Source: Hymenobacter pini (lineage in GTDB: Bacteria > Bacteroidota > Bacteroidia > Cytophagales > Hymenobacteraceae). Taken from it: a DNA stretch of 64,000 bases. The stretch spans positions 186,001 through 250,000 of the forward strand of contig NZ_JAIZZH010000001.1 in assembly GCF_020421205.1 (NCBI RefSeq), read 5' to 3'. This document shows, piece by piece, positions 1 through 8,440 of this stretch. Position 1 is the stretch's first letter, and the number at the start of each line of letters is the position of its first letter. A program made the position numbers and the translations under genes. A model generated the notes under the pieces. That model saw nothing but the letters and a program-made list of their open reading frames with translations, made no database searches and was not told the origin of the DNA.

Positions 1-771
1 AATGCCGTGACTTTCAAGCGCATTGGCACCGGCAACTTCAACGGCATTGCGCTGGGTGCTACCCAGTACGCCGCCCCGGTAATGGCCGATGTGGATGGCG
101 ACGGCCTGATGGACCTGCTGCTGGGCAGCTACAACGTGGCTGCCAACACGGCCGGCGGCAACGCAGCCGGGGCCAATGCCCTGCGCTTCGAGCAGACGAA
201 CAACGCCACCTCAACCCCGCTGCCCGTTACCCTCACGTCCTTCACCGGCTCGGCCGCTACGGCTGGCAACCAGCTGCGCTGGGCAACCGCTCAGGAAGTA
301 AACAGCGCCAGGTTTGTAGTAGAGCGTTCCGCCGATGGCCTGAGCTACCAGGACGTAGCCTCCGTGGCGGCGGCCGGCAACAGCGCCTCGGGCCGCAGCT
401 ACCAGTACCTGGATGCCACGTCTCAGCGCACTGCCTACTACCGCCTACGCCAAGTAGATACTGACGGTAAAACGGCTTATTCCTCCGTGGTAGTAGTAAC
501 CCGCGCCGCTACAACTGCTGCTCCTGCGCTGGTTGCCTTCCCCAATCCCTTCGAGGGGGAGCTGCTGGTAGCCTTGCCCGCTGGCGCATCGGCCCAGGCA
601 GCTACAGTAAGCCTCACCACGCTGGCCGGCCAGACGGTATATAGCCGCACGCTGGATGTGTCGGGCGTAGCCCAGGCTTTGCCCGGCCTGCCCGCCTTGA
701 AGCCCGGTGTGTATGTGTTGCGCCTCACCACTGCCACCGGTAGCAGCACCCTGCGCGTCGTGCGCCGCTAG
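1..771 (+). CDS. T9SS type A sorting domain protein with FG-GAP-like repeat (5' partial)
   Basis: The reading frame is open from base 1, so the start lies upstream of the window; the GTG at 7 is only the first internal start-like codon. The visible N-terminal part holds an FG-GAP/VCBS-type calcium-loop segment (MADVDGDGLMDLLLGSY). A linker and a beta-rich module beginning LPVTLTSFTGSA follow; this module commonly precedes Por secretion tails. The last ~80 residues have the T9SS sorting-domain pattern: FPNPFEGELLV near the start, GVYVLRL near the end and a basic tail (RVVRR). In this family the C-terminal domain directs export through the outer membrane by the type IX system and surface attachment. 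The specific substrate or ligand is unknown because most of the protein lies outside the window. A strong hairpin terminator follows directly. Confidence 0.85.
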   Translation, partial: NAVTFKRIGTGNFNGIALGATQYAAPVMADVDGDGLMDLLLGSYNVAANTAGGNAAGANALRFEQTNNATSTPLPVTLTSFTGSAATAGNQLRWATAQEVNSARFVVERSADGLSYQDVASVAAAGNSASGRSYQYLDATSQRTAYYRLRQVDTDGKTAYSSVVVVTRAATTAAPALVAFPNPFEGELLVALPAGASAQAATVSLTTLAGQTVYSRTLDVSGVAQALPGLPALKPGVYVLRLTTATGSSTLRVVRR

Positions 772-783
772 TTTCTGCTCACG

Positions 784-839
784 CCCATAAGCCAACCGGC
801 CGCCCTGCTATAGTTCGGGGCGGCCGGTTGGCTTATGGG
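784..839 (+). terminator. Perfect 22-bp stem hairpin after the T9SS gene
   Basis: Arms 784-805 and 818-839 are exact reverse complements (cccataagccaaccggccgc and on), with a loop of about 12 nt. There is no long T-run after the stem. It lies between two convergent genes and could stop transcription from both sides. Confidence 0.7.
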
Positions 840-843
840 AGAT

Positions 844-1335
844 TTAGCAACTCTGGTATAGCCAGCGGTAGGCGCGCCCAGTCCAGTAAAGCAAGCCCAT
901 ACTACTTTCATCCTTTATGAATTCAATAGCTGGATGCCGTAGCCGCACTGCTCAGGTGTCGTTTAAATCTCCGTTTTTGTCAGTTGTAACTTCGAAGGTA
1001 GTGCGTTTGGTATAAATCCTCCACTGGCTAGCCCAGTCGAAATTAGCCTCCGGAGGCTCAGCATTTGCTTTACCTGACATGCCTAAAATGAATGGTTTAC
1101 TCTGACCTTGGTGGAAAATGATCAGTCCCCGGCTGGGAGAGGCCCGGCGTGCTACTACAATGGCTACATCCGGTTTTCCATCACCATTAAAATCAGCCTC
1201 CAGAAAGCCTGGCCGGATATACGTACTGCGCACATATGTTCGGTCAAGCTGAGCCTGTTGCCAAGCCGTTTGTGCCCACGCGGGCAGCTGTGCGGTAGCA
1301 ATAGTGGCAACGAGCGGAAACGGTGGCAAAAACAC
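844..1335 (-). pseudogene. Secreted VCBS-like hypothetical protein interrupted by an in-frame TGA
   Basis: The upper part (952-1335) encodes 127 residues: a hydrophobic leader ending AWAQ, then a VCBS-like FNGDGKPDVAIVV stretch. A TGA at 952-954 stops it. In the same frame the next 35 codons continue without interruption to a TAA at 844-846. They read as plausible protein (HPAIEFIKDESS, then GLLYWTGRAYRWLYQSC), the kind of YW-x-G-x-x-Y-x-W ending I would expect for such a domain. The likely full protein is about 163 residues. The start is also doubtful: no ATG is available and the best candidate is GTG at 1335, 27 nt after the stop codon of the upstream serine-biosynthesis gene. The gene may be decayed, or the TGA may be a base error. 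Function is unknown. Confidence 0.5.
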
Positions 1336-1362
1336 AACAGGTAGCGGGACTGAACAGACAAA

Positions 1363-3267
1363 TTAATACAGCACCCGGAACTTGATGGTGTGCTCTACCT
1401 CGCGCAGAGCCTGAATGACTTCGGGGGCGTACTGCTTGTCGATGTCGGTAATCACGTAGCCGATATGCTCGTTGGTTTTCAGGTACTGGCCCAGGATGTT
1501 GACCTGGTGCGCAGCCAGCACGTTGTTGATGCGGGCCAGCACGCCGGGCACGTTGTGGTGAATGTGGATGAGGCGGTGGGCCTGCTGCTCGGGCAGCTGA
1601 ATATTGGGGAAGTTGACGCTCTGCTGGGTGTTGCCGGTGTTCACATATTGCATAATCCGCTCGGGCACAAACTCGGCAATGTTGCGCTGGGCCTCGGCAG
1701 TACTGCCCCCGATGTGGGGTGTGAGCAGCACGTTGGGCAGGCCCCGCAGCTCGCTCTCAAAGCTTTCCTGGTTGGTTTTGGGTTCGTAGGGAAACACATC
1801 CACGGCGGCCCCACCCAGGTGGCCCGAGCGGAGCACGGCGGCCAGGGCCGGCACGTCCACCACGTGGCCGCGGGCGTTGTTGAGCAGCAGCGCGCCGGGC
1901 TTCATCAGGGCTAGCTCGCGGGCCCCGATGAGGTTGGTGTTTTCCTTACGGCCGTCCACGTGCAGGGTCACGATGTCGGCCTGCTGCAGTAGCTCGTCGA
2001 GGGTGCGGCACTTTACGGCGTTGCCCAACTGCAGCTTTTCGGCCACATCATAGTACAGCACCTGCAGGCCGATGGCCTCGGCCACTACCGACAGCTGCGA
2101 GCCGATGTTGCCGTAGCCCACGATGCCCAACTTCTTGCCGCGCACCTCAAACGAGCCCCCGGCCGACTTATCCCACTCGCCGCGGTGCATCTTGGGGTTT
2201 TTCTCGGGGATGCGGCGGGCCAGCATGATGATTTCGCCCAGGGCCAGCTCCACCACCGAGCGGGTGTTGCTGAAGGGAGCGTTGAACACGGCAATGCCTT
2301 TCTTCATGCAGCCGGTGAGGTCAATCTGATTTGTGCCGATGCAGAACGCGCCCACCGCAATAAGGCGGTTGGCGGCCTCCAGCACCCGCGGCGTTACCTG
2401 GGTTTTGCTCCGGATGCCCAGGATGCTCACGCCCTCGATGCGGGCGGCCAGCTCGTCCTCGTCGAGGCCGCCGGGCACACTTTCCACTTGGTAGCCTTCC
2501 TGGCGGAACAGCTCGGCGGCGCGCGGGTCGGGGTTTTCGAGGAGCAGGACTTTGATGCGGTTCTTGGGATACGAAAGGGTCATCGGGAGCTTGTTCTGGT
2601 AGAGAAATTCGTCGAAGGAGGGCAGCACTTCATCGGCGCGGGCCACCACGGCGTCGCGGGTCACGTTTTCGGTGAAGGCGTAGAAACGGTCGGCCAGGCC
2701 GGCTTCCCGGATCTGGTAGTCGGTGTAGCCGTCGCCGAGGGCGTACACGGGGCCGTGCAGGTCGAGCTGGCGGAGCTGCAGGATTTTACCCCCATCCTGG
2801 CTAAGCGGGTTGGTGGCGTCGAAGCCCGTAATGCGGCCCTCGGCGTCGAAGGTGAAGGTGTTGGCCAGTACGTGGTCGGCGTCGATACCGAACTCGGCCA
2901 CCACCGGCTCAATGAACTCGCGGAAGCCGCTGCTCACAATGTATACCCGGCCCGGAAACTGCTCGAAGAAGCCCCGGTTGCGGCGGATGCTCTCCGATAC
3001 CTTACCCTTCAGCCGCTCCACCAGCAGCCCGATATGCTCGCGCCGGGCCGGCAGCAGGGCCAGCCGCTGCCGCAGCGACTCCGAAAACTTCAGCTCCCCG
3101 CTCATGCCCCGGTCGGTGAGGGCGCGGATGGCGGCTACTACTTCCGGGCGGTTGGGCTGGCCGGTGAGGGCAATGTCGGCCAGTTCATCGAGGCCTTCCA
3201 CCTGGGTGAACGTGCTGTCGAAATCAATGATGAGGTAGGGGAGTGGTGCGGGGTTGTCGGGTATCAT
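1363..3267 (-). CDS. Phosphoserine phosphatase / D-3-phosphoglycerate dehydrogenase fusion
   Basis: A single polypeptide that appears to hold two enzymes of the phosphorylated serine pathway. Residues ~10-220 are a SerB-type HAD phosphatase: the DFDST nucleophile motif at 15-19, VSSGF, and the acidic GDGYTD motif. Residues ~230-540 are a SerA-type dehydrogenase with the NAD-binding GYGNIGSQ loop, the NNARGHVVD segment and the PHIGGST catalytic His region. Residues ~555-634 form a C-terminal ACT domain, which in SerA proteins senses serine. The enzymes would oxidise 3-phosphoglycerate and dephosphorylate phosphoserine; the aminotransferase step is not in the window. The ATG at 3267 is preferred over an upstream TTG at 3294 because it starts just before the phosphatase core. 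The gene lies directly upstream of the interrupted VCBS-like gene on the same strand. Confidence 0.9.
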   Translation of the reverse strand: MIPDNPAPLPYLIIDFDSTFTQVEGLDELADIALTGQPNRPEVVAAIRALTDRGMSGELKFSESLRQRLALLPARREHIGLLVERLKGKVSESIRRNRGFFEQFPGRVYIVSSGFREFIEPVVAEFGIDADHVLANTFTFDAEGRITGFDATNPLSQDGGKILQLRQLDLHGPVYALGDGYTDYQIREAGLADRFYAFTENVTRDAVVARADEVLPSFDEFLYQNKLPMTLSYPKNRIKVLLLENPDPRAAELFRQEGYQVESVPGGLDEDELAARIEGVSILGIRSKTQVTPRVLEAANRLIAVGAFCIGTNQIDLTGCMKKGIAVFNAPFSNTRSVVELALGEIIMLARRIPEKNPKMHRGEWDKSAGGSFEVRGKKLGIVGYGNIGSQLSVVAEAIGLQVLYYDVAEKLQLGNAVKCRTLDELLQQADIVTLHVDGRKENTNLIGARELALMKPGALLLNNARGHVVDVPALAAVLRSGHLGGAAVDVFPYEPKTNQESFESELRGLPNVLLTPHIGGSTAEAQRNIAEFVPERIMQYVNTGNTQQSVNFPNIQLPEQQAHRLIHIHHNVPGVLARINNVLAAHQVNILGQYLKTNEHIGYVITDIDKQYAPEVIQALREVEHTIKFRVLY

Positions 3268-3391
3268 GGGGGCAAGGTAGGGGGGCGCGGGCAATAGCGC
3301 GCAAGTCGGCCCTGGCCCATTCTACGATTTCCAACCAAAAAGTATGGCCGGGGGCTGCTGAGGCAAGTGAATTTTACGAGTAGCTTGGGCC

Positions 3392-4042
3392 ATGCAACTG
3401 CTCGTCCTCCTGCTTGTGCTGCTGCCAGGCCCGCCCGCGCCGGCTTCCGCAGTGACGTTCCACCGGATTTCCGCCGCCACCTACGCCCAGGCCCACCGTG
3501 TGGCCCGGCCGGTGAAAATGCCTACCACCTTTCCGGTAAAAGCACGCAACGGGCAGCTGGTCATCCCAACCACCGCCGGCCCCCAAACCTTCCGCAACGT
3601 GGTAATTGACGAAAAAGCCATTGCCAATGGGCACGGGGAGGTGGAAACCACTCACTATACCTACCACGGTTTTCTGCCGGGCTTCCGGCGTCACGTGGTG
3701 GAAGTAACTTTCTACGAAACCAGTGAGTGGTGGCTGATTAGCCCCGAAGGCCGGCGGCTGACGCTGTACGGGAAACCAGAGTATTCACCTGATCAGCAGA
3801 GCGTAGCCACTATCTGTGCAGGCTTGGAATACAGCGGCGGCCAGCCCAATAGCATCCAGCTGTTCCAGCTGCAGCAGGGCGTACTCCGGCCGCTCTGGGA
3901 AGTGCGGCCTACTGGCTGGGAGCCGCAGGAGCTGTTCTGGACGGATGCCAATACGCTGTACCTGAAGCGGCGGGAGTTTCCGCAGGGGCAGGAAGGTCCC
4001 GTGTCGTACTGGAAACTGACGGTGGCCGCCCCCGCCCGGTAG
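3392..4042 (+). CDS. Secreted hypothetical protein
   Basis: A 216-residue protein I do not recognise. It starts with a clear signal peptide (MQLLVLLLVLLPG, probable cleavage after PASA near residue 20), so it should be periplasmic or outside the cell. The rest is mixed beta-rich sequence with many Trp/Tyr residues (ETSEWWLISPEG, EVRPTGWEPQELFWTD) and no membrane segment or catalytic motif that I can name. The end (DANTLYLKRREF) resembles the beta strands of small secreted Bacteroidota proteins. It is divergent from the serine-biosynthesis fusion with a 124-bp gap that must hold both promoters, and is followed by a GC-rich hairpin with a T-run. Confidence 0.75.
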   Translation: MQLLVLLLVLLPGPPAPASAVTFHRISAATYAQAHRVARPVKMPTTFPVKARNGQLVIPTTAGPQTFRNVVIDEKAIANGHGEVETTHYTYHGFLPGFRRHVVEVTFYETSEWWLISPEGRRLTLYGKPEYSPDQQSVATICAGLEYSGGQPNSIQLFQLQQGVLRPLWEVRPTGWEPQELFWTDANTLYLKRREFPQGQEGPVSYWKLTVAAPAR

Positions 4043-4137
4043 CCCCCGGCCGTAACCTTTACCGCCCCCCATTACGTACACCCCGATGCATACCATGCAA
4101 GCCTGCGAGTTGGCTCAAATTCGATTCGCAGCTACGG

Positions 4138-4177
4138 CAGCGCCCCGGTCTTTGTGGCCGGGGCGCTGCTTTTTTTG
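4138..4177 (+). terminator. Rho-independent terminator
   Basis: An exact 11-bp stem (cagcgccccgg at 4138-4148 with ccggggcgctg at 4158-4168) is followed by an eight-T run. It ends the secreted hypothetical gene upstream. The opposite strand lacks a T-run. Confidence 0.85.
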
Positions 4178-4184
4178 GGTCGGT

Positions 4185-4574
4185 TCAGACCTCGTAAAAC
4201 TCCAGCGGCAAACCGTCCGGGTCTTCAATGAACGTGAAGCGGCGGCCTGTCAATTCATCTACCCGAATGGGCTCCGAAACAATACTGTGAGCAGTAAGGT
4301 GCGCTACGGTGGCATCCAGGTCGGAAACGGCAAAGGCCAGGTGGCGCAGGCCAGTGGCCTCGGGTTGGGTGAGGCGCCGGGGCGGATTGGGGAAGGAAAA
4401 CAGCTCGATAATGTACTGCTCGCCCAGCGCCAAATCCAGCTTCCAGGACTGCCGGGCCTCCCGGTGCACCTCCCGAATGACGCGCAGGCCCAGTACCTCG
4501 GTGTAGAACCGCTTGGCGCGGGCGTAATCGGCCGTGATGATGGCAATGTGATGGATGCGGAGCAGGGGCAGCAT
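4185..4574 (-). CDS. VOC family (glyoxalase I-like) metalloenzyme
   Basis: A single-domain 129-residue protein of the vicinal oxygen chelate fold. It starts LRIHHIAIITADYARAKRFYTEVLG, the typical first beta-alpha-beta module with the metal-ligand His. The second half carries LRHLAFAVSDLDATVAHL and ends FIEDPDGLPLEFYEV, with the usual second His and terminal Glu. It resembles the YaeR / SMU1112c-type lactoylglutathione lyase-like group, for which the real substrate is generally not known; dioxygenase or resistance roles also occur in the fold. No signal peptide, so cytoplasmic. ATG at 4574 is well placed before the first strand. Confidence 0.85.
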   Translation of the reverse strand: MLPLLRIHHIAIITADYARAKRFYTEVLGLRVIREVHREARQSWKLDLALGEQYIIELFSFPNPPRRLTQPEATGLRHLAFAVSDLDATVAHLTAHSIVSEPIRVDELTGRRFTFIEDPDGLPLEFYEV

Positions 4575-4649
4575 ATGGCAATAGAAGATTCTGGCGCAAT
4601 ATCGGGGAAATTAGAGTTCTTTAGGGGGTAAACCAGCCGGGTAACAGTC

Positions 4650-5828
4650 ATGCTAGTACGCCTCTTATCAGCCGCATTGCTGGCCGCAGTGCCGCTGCTG
4701 AGCGGGGCCCAACCGGCCCGGTCATTTCACACCCTCGATGGCCGTCGGCTGCGCCCCGTCAACATCGACCAGACCGTGCGCCAGCTCATGGATTCGGCGC
4801 GGGTGCCGGGGCTGGCGGTGGCCCTGCTGGAAAACAACCAAGTACGCTACCTGCGCACCTTTGGCTACCGCAATGTGGCCGAAAAAGCTCCGTTGGAACC
4901 TCATACGGCCATGTATGGGGCCTCGCTGAGCAAGGCGGTGTTTGCCTGCCTGGTGATGCAGCTGGTGCAGGCCCGCCAGCTCGACCTGGACAAGCCGCTG
5001 CACGAGTACCTGGGCCGGCCCATTCCGGAACTGCCCGGCTGGCAGGACCTGGCCGGCGACGAGCGGTGGCGGCAACTCACGGCCCGCATGGCCCTAACCC
5101 ACACCACCGGCCTGCCCAACTGGCGCTGGATTGAGCCCGACAAAAAGCTGCGCTTCAAGTTTGCGCCCGGAGCCCGCTACGGCTACTCCGGCGAAGGGCT
5201 GCAGCTGCTGCAGCTGGTAGTCGAGAAGATTACGGGCAAAGGCCTGTGGCAGCTCAGCGAGGAACAGCTTTGGCAGCCGCTGGGGCTCACGCGCAGCAGC
5301 TACGTGTGGCAGCCCGCCTTCGAGAGTAATTACGCGCTGGGCTACGATGAGGCCGGGCAGCCCCTGGAGAAGCGCCGCCGCACCAAGGCCCAGGCGGCCG
5401 GCTCCCTCGAAACCACTCCTGCCGACTACGCCGCGTTTCTAGCCGCCCTCATGCAGGGCCGGGTGCTGGCTCCCGCCGCCCTCACGGAAATGACGCGCCC
5501 GCAGGTGCGCATTCCGTTCCGGGCGCAGTTCGGGCCGCTGGCCACGGTAGCCGCGCCCGACAGCAACCGTACTATTCAACTGGCCTACGGGTTGGGCTGG
5601 GGTGTTTTTCAGACGCCCTACGGCCCGGCGTACTTCAAGGAAGGCCACGATGATGGCTGGGAAAATCACAGTGTGGTGTTTCCGCAGCAGAAAACAGCCC
5701 TGCTGCTGATGGGCAACAGCTCCAATGCCGACCGGATTTTCTGGTCCCTGCTACGCCAGCTGCTCGGCGACCAAAGCACGCCCTGGCAATGGGAAAACTA
5801 CGTACCCTATTACGTAGCGGAAAAATAG
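4650..5828 (+). CDS. Serine hydrolase, beta-lactamase/PBP4-like fold (class C type)
   Basis: A 392-residue protein with a signal peptide (cleavage likely after GAQ at ~21), so periplasmic. The catalytic Ser-x-x-Lys is SLSK at 92-95. The Tyr-containing second motif is YSG at 179-181, where class C enzymes usually have YSN/YAN. The third motif is replaced by KEGHDDGW near 330. These fit the large beta-lactamase (PF00144) family, whose members include esterases and D-amino peptidases as often as antibiotic-hydrolysing enzymes. No resistance role is implied. The gene stands alone, 75 bp from the divergent VOC gene and convergent with the DUF421 gene. Confidence 0.85.
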   Translation: MLVRLLSAALLAAVPLLSGAQPARSFHTLDGRRLRPVNIDQTVRQLMDSARVPGLAVALLENNQVRYLRTFGYRNVAEKAPLEPHTAMYGASLSKAVFACLVMQLVQARQLDLDKPLHEYLGRPIPELPGWQDLAGDERWRQLTARMALTHTTGLPNWRWIEPDKKLRFKFAPGARYGYSGEGLQLLQLVVEKITGKGLWQLSEEQLWQPLGLTRSSYVWQPAFESNYALGYDEAGQPLEKRRRTKAQAAGSLETTPADYAAFLAALMQGRVLAPAALTEMTRPQVRIPFRAQFGPLATVAAPDSNRTIQLAYGLGWGVFQTPYGPAYFKEGHDDGWENHSVVFPQQKTALLLMGNSSNADRIFWSLLRQLLGDQSTPWQWENYVPYYVAEK

Positions 5829-5907
5829 CAGCCGGTCAGGAGCCGGTGCAGCCGTCCGTTTTTCCTGATGGAAAATTCATTTCACTACCTGCGGGAGCTT
5901 GTGCCGC

Positions 5908-6627
5908 TTACTTAACCCGCTTGGTGTCGCAGGTCGGAATCCAGACGCCTTCGTGGCAGCTGCGGCACTCGGCGTGCTCTCCTTTGGCAATGGTCTGCAC
6001 ATGGCCGCAGCAGGCGCAGGCGTAGGTACCGGCCTGCTCCACGCGGTGCCGCTTGTCGAGTTTGCGCTCGGGCAGGATAGGCAGGCCGGGGCGTACGTCA
6101 GCGTCTTCGAAGAAATAAATGCTCACGTTACCAGTAGCCTCAATGTAAGCGCGGCGCACCTGGCCCAGGTGTTCTACCTGGTACTGGCGCAGCTCCCCAA
6201 ACAGCTCCTTTTGCGTGAGGTTTTGCTTGGTGAAGTTGGGCAGGTTGATTTCCCCGTCCTCTATCAACAGTACCGGGGCACCTTCCAGCCAGTCGGAAAA
6301 CCGGGGAAACCACTCCGTAAGCCGGTTAAACAGCACATACAGCCCCGACACTACCATAAATACCACGGCCGCGTGCAGCAAAGGCGTATCGTGGTAGAGC
6401 ATGGCGTCGCCGGCGGCGGAACCCAGGGCCAGGATGATGCTGAGCTCGAAAATGGACAGCTGCCGCACCCCGCGCCGGCCCGTTACGCGCAGGGCCGCCA
6501 GAATCATGAGGTAGGTAACGAAGCAGCGCAGGCCCACTTCCAGCAGGAACAGCGGCGGCGACTCATCAGAAAACAGAATCCGGTTCCAGTCAAAAGGCTT
6601 GATGGCGGCGGCGAGCAGAAAAGGCAA
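5908..6627 (-). CDS. DUF421 / YetF-like membrane protein
   Basis: About 239 residues. Three hydrophobic segments lie in the first ~110 residues, followed by the family signature VTGRRGVRQLSIFELSIILALGSAAGD and a cytoplasmic YetF domain (EGAPVLLIEDGEIN). The C-terminus has a cysteine cluster (CACCGH, CRSC) that could bind zinc; this is an addition relative to the basic family. The start is uncertain. No ATG is in frame after the end of the upstream acetyltransferase; TTG at 6627 gives a sensible N-terminus just before KPFDWNRILF, and anything up to 6697 is possible. The open frame further upstream is only the shadow of the acetyltransferase gene. Function of the family is unknown. Confidence 0.8.
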   Translation of the reverse strand: MPFLLAAAIKPFDWNRILFSDESPPLFLLEVGLRCFVTYLMILAALRVTGRRGVRQLSIFELSIILALGSAAGDAMLYHDTPLLHAAVVFMVVSGLYVLFNRLTEWFPRFSDWLEGAPVLLIEDGEINLPNFTKQNLTQKELFGELRQYQVEHLGQVRRAYIEATGNVSIYFFEDADVRPGLPILPERKLDKRHRVEQAGTYACACCGHVQTIAKGEHAECRSCHEGVWIPTCDTKRVK

Positions 6628-6697
6628 GATCAGGGCAGCTAGCAGTGGCAGGGATACTCTACCTAACGCAAAGCCTGGCTCAACAGTTAGCGCCGCT

Positions 6698-7195
6698 TTA
6701 CGCGGGCCATTCGTGCGGACCCGGCGGGGGCACCAGCGGCTGCACCAAGTGGTAGGTGGACGGCGCGAAGCCCATAGCCGCCCAAAATCGTTGGGCGCCC
6801 TCGTTCTGCACGGCCACCTGCAGTTCCAGGTGGTCGACCCCTTCCTGCACCAGCCACTCCCGCCCGGCCCGAAACAGCTCCCGGCCAATCCCCAGTCGCC
6901 GGAAAGCCGGGTGCACCATCGTTTCGGCAATGTAGCCGCGGTGCTTGTAGTGCAGGCCGTGGTGGCCCTCCTGGTAGATGGCCACCAGCAAGCCCGCCAG
7001 ACCCTCCGGCACCTCCGCCACAAAAAACCGCGTGTACGGCTCCCGCATCCGCTTTTGCAGCATGTGCTTAAGCTCCACCTCAGCCCGGCGGTAATATCCG
7101 AATACCGGATGGTACAACGTATGGGCATCCATCAGCTCACACCACAGGCGGTACACGGCGGGCAAATCGGAGCGGGTAGCTAGGCGAACAAGCAT
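6698..7195 (-). CDS. GNAT family N-acetyltransferase
   Basis: A 165-residue cytoplasmic acyltransferase of the Gcn5-related fold. Visible features are the N-terminal RLATRSDLPAVYRL, the central strand FFVAEVPEGLAGLLVAIY, the acetyl-CoA pyrophosphate loop region HPAFRRLGIGRELF, and the C-terminal NEGAQRFWAAMGF. The acceptor substrate cannot be told from sequence. ATG at 7195 is chosen over a TTG nine bases upstream. It is immediately upstream of the DUF421 gene on the same strand, with ~70 bp between stop and start, so the two are likely co-transcribed. Confidence 0.88.
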   Translation of the reverse strand: MLVRLATRSDLPAVYRLWCELMDAHTLYHPVFGYYRRAEVELKHMLQKRMREPYTRFFVAEVPEGLAGLLVAIYQEGHHGLHYKHRGYIAETMVHPAFRRLGIGRELFRAGREWLVQEGVDHLELQVAVQNEGAQRFWAAMGFAPSTYHLVQPLVPPPGPHEWPA

Positions 7196-7297
7196 GCGAA
7201 ACAAGTACGGACGAAGCCGTAAGATGTGTACCAGAAGTCAGAAACTCAGTATTCGGTCCGAAATACCCCTGTTGATAGGTGGACCAGCATCACCTTA

Positions 7298-7332
7298 AAG
7301 CGCCCCCGGCAAACCAGTTGCCAGGGGCGCTT
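7298..7332 (-). terminator. Hairpin after the aldo/keto reductase gene
   Basis: A 15-bp stem with one mismatch (aagcgcccccggcaa pairing with ttgccaggggcgctt) and a five-base loop. On the minus strand it ends in CTTTAA, a weak T-run. It sits 24 bp past the aldo/keto reductase stop. Confidence 0.65.
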
Positions 7333-7355
7333 CGGGGCAGGTGGGGGCAGCCTGC

Positions 7356-8309
7356 TCAGGCGCTGGCTTTGTTCAGCTCCTGCACGTCGACCTCAGTAAG
7401 CTGCAGGTGCATGGCTTTCAACAGCTCCTGCACCTGCTCGGGCGTGGTGCCGCTGGCAATAGGAGCGGTGAGGCCGGGCTGGGCCAGTATCCAGGCCAGG
7501 GCTACCTGGGCGGGCGAGGAGCCGGCATGGCGGGCCACTACGGCATCCAAAGCGGCCAGAATACCGAGGCCACGCTCGTTGAGGTATTTGGGCCCGATGC
7601 TACTGCCCCGAATGCTTTTGGATAGGTCGGCCTGGGTGCGGTACTTGCCGGTGAGGAAACCCGAAGCCAGCCCGAAATAGGGAATCACCCCCAAACCGAA
7701 CTCCTGGCACAACGGCTGCAACTCTTTTTCGAAGCCGGCGCGGTTGTACAGGTTATACTCGGGCTGCAGGCTCTCGTAGCGGGGCAGGCCTTGCTGCTGG
7801 CTGGCTTCCAGGGCCGCGCGCAGGCGGCTGGCCGAGAAGTTGCTGGCCCCGATGGCGCGCACTTTGCCTTCCTTGATTAGTTCGGCGTAGGCTTCCAGCG
7901 GCTCCGTTACCGGCAAGGTTTCGTCGTCCTGGTGGCTTTGGTACAGGTCGATGTAGTCGGTTTGCAGGCGGCGGAGCGAATCCTCCACTGAGCGGCGGAT
8001 GTAGTCTTTAGCCAAGCCCTTCGAGCCGTCGCCCATCTGCATGCCCACTTTGGTGAAGATGAGCACGTCGTCGCGGCGGTTGCGCTGCTTGAGCCACTTG
8101 CCGATAACCGTTTCCGATTCGCCGCCCTGGTGGCCGGGTGCCCAAGCCGAATACACATTGGCGGTGTCAATGGCGTTGCCGCCGCCCGCCACAAAGGCGT
8201 CCAGCACCCGGAAAGAAGCGGTTTCATCGGCCGTCCAGCCAAATACATTGCCGCCCAAAACCAGCGGCGCAAGGTGCAGGCCGGAATGGCCCAGTTCACG
8301 GTGTTGCAT
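7356..8309 (-). CDS. Aldo/keto reductase
   Basis: A 317-residue NADPH-dependent oxidoreductase with the (beta/alpha)8 fold. The catalytic tetrad is visible: Asp48 (NAIDTANVYS), Tyr53, Lys87 (IFTKVG) and His126 (LYQSHQDD). The coenzyme-binding region near the C-terminus is APIASGTTPEQVQELL. Length and motifs match the YajO/YghZ-like group that reduces small aldehydes or ketones; the physiological substrate is not deducible. No signal peptide. ATG at 8309 begins MQHRELGHSGL, the usual start of the family. Confidence 0.93.
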   Translation of the reverse strand: MQHRELGHSGLHLAPLVLGGNVFGWTADETASFRVLDAFVAGGGNAIDTANVYSAWAPGHQGGESETVIGKWLKQRNRRDDVLIFTKVGMQMGDGSKGLAKDYIRRSVEDSLRRLQTDYIDLYQSHQDDETLPVTEPLEAYAELIKEGKVRAIGASNFSASRLRAALEASQQQGLPRYESLQPEYNLYNRAGFEKELQPLCQEFGLGVIPYFGLASGFLTGKYRTQADLSKSIRGSSIGPKYLNERGLGILAALDAVVARHAGSSPAQVALAWILAQPGLTAPIASGTTPEQVQELLKAMHLQLTEVDVQELNKASA

Positions 8310-8440
8310 ACAGAAACAGGAAAGGAAAAACGGGGTAATACACGCCGGCCGGCTAAGTGCTCAGCCGGGATGATGCCAAAATAACCGGCCAGCGGTACGG
8401 TTGGTTATGAAGGCGACGGACCGCGCTGTATCTTGCTGGC

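Noticed and set aside
2185..3297. 370-residue open frame antisense to the serine-biosynthesis fusion
   Set aside because: Repetitive VGQ/AEG-type sequence produced by the complement of a strongly supported gene.
4097..4140. tRNA-like stretch (ggctcaaattcgattcgcag)
   Set aside because: It resembles a T-arm only; no acceptor stem, D-arm or anticodon arm can be built around it.
6628..7128. N-terminal extension of the DUF421 frame
   Set aside because: It overlaps the GNAT gene in another frame and reads as Arg/Trp/Cys-rich nonsense; real DUF421 sequence begins near 6627.
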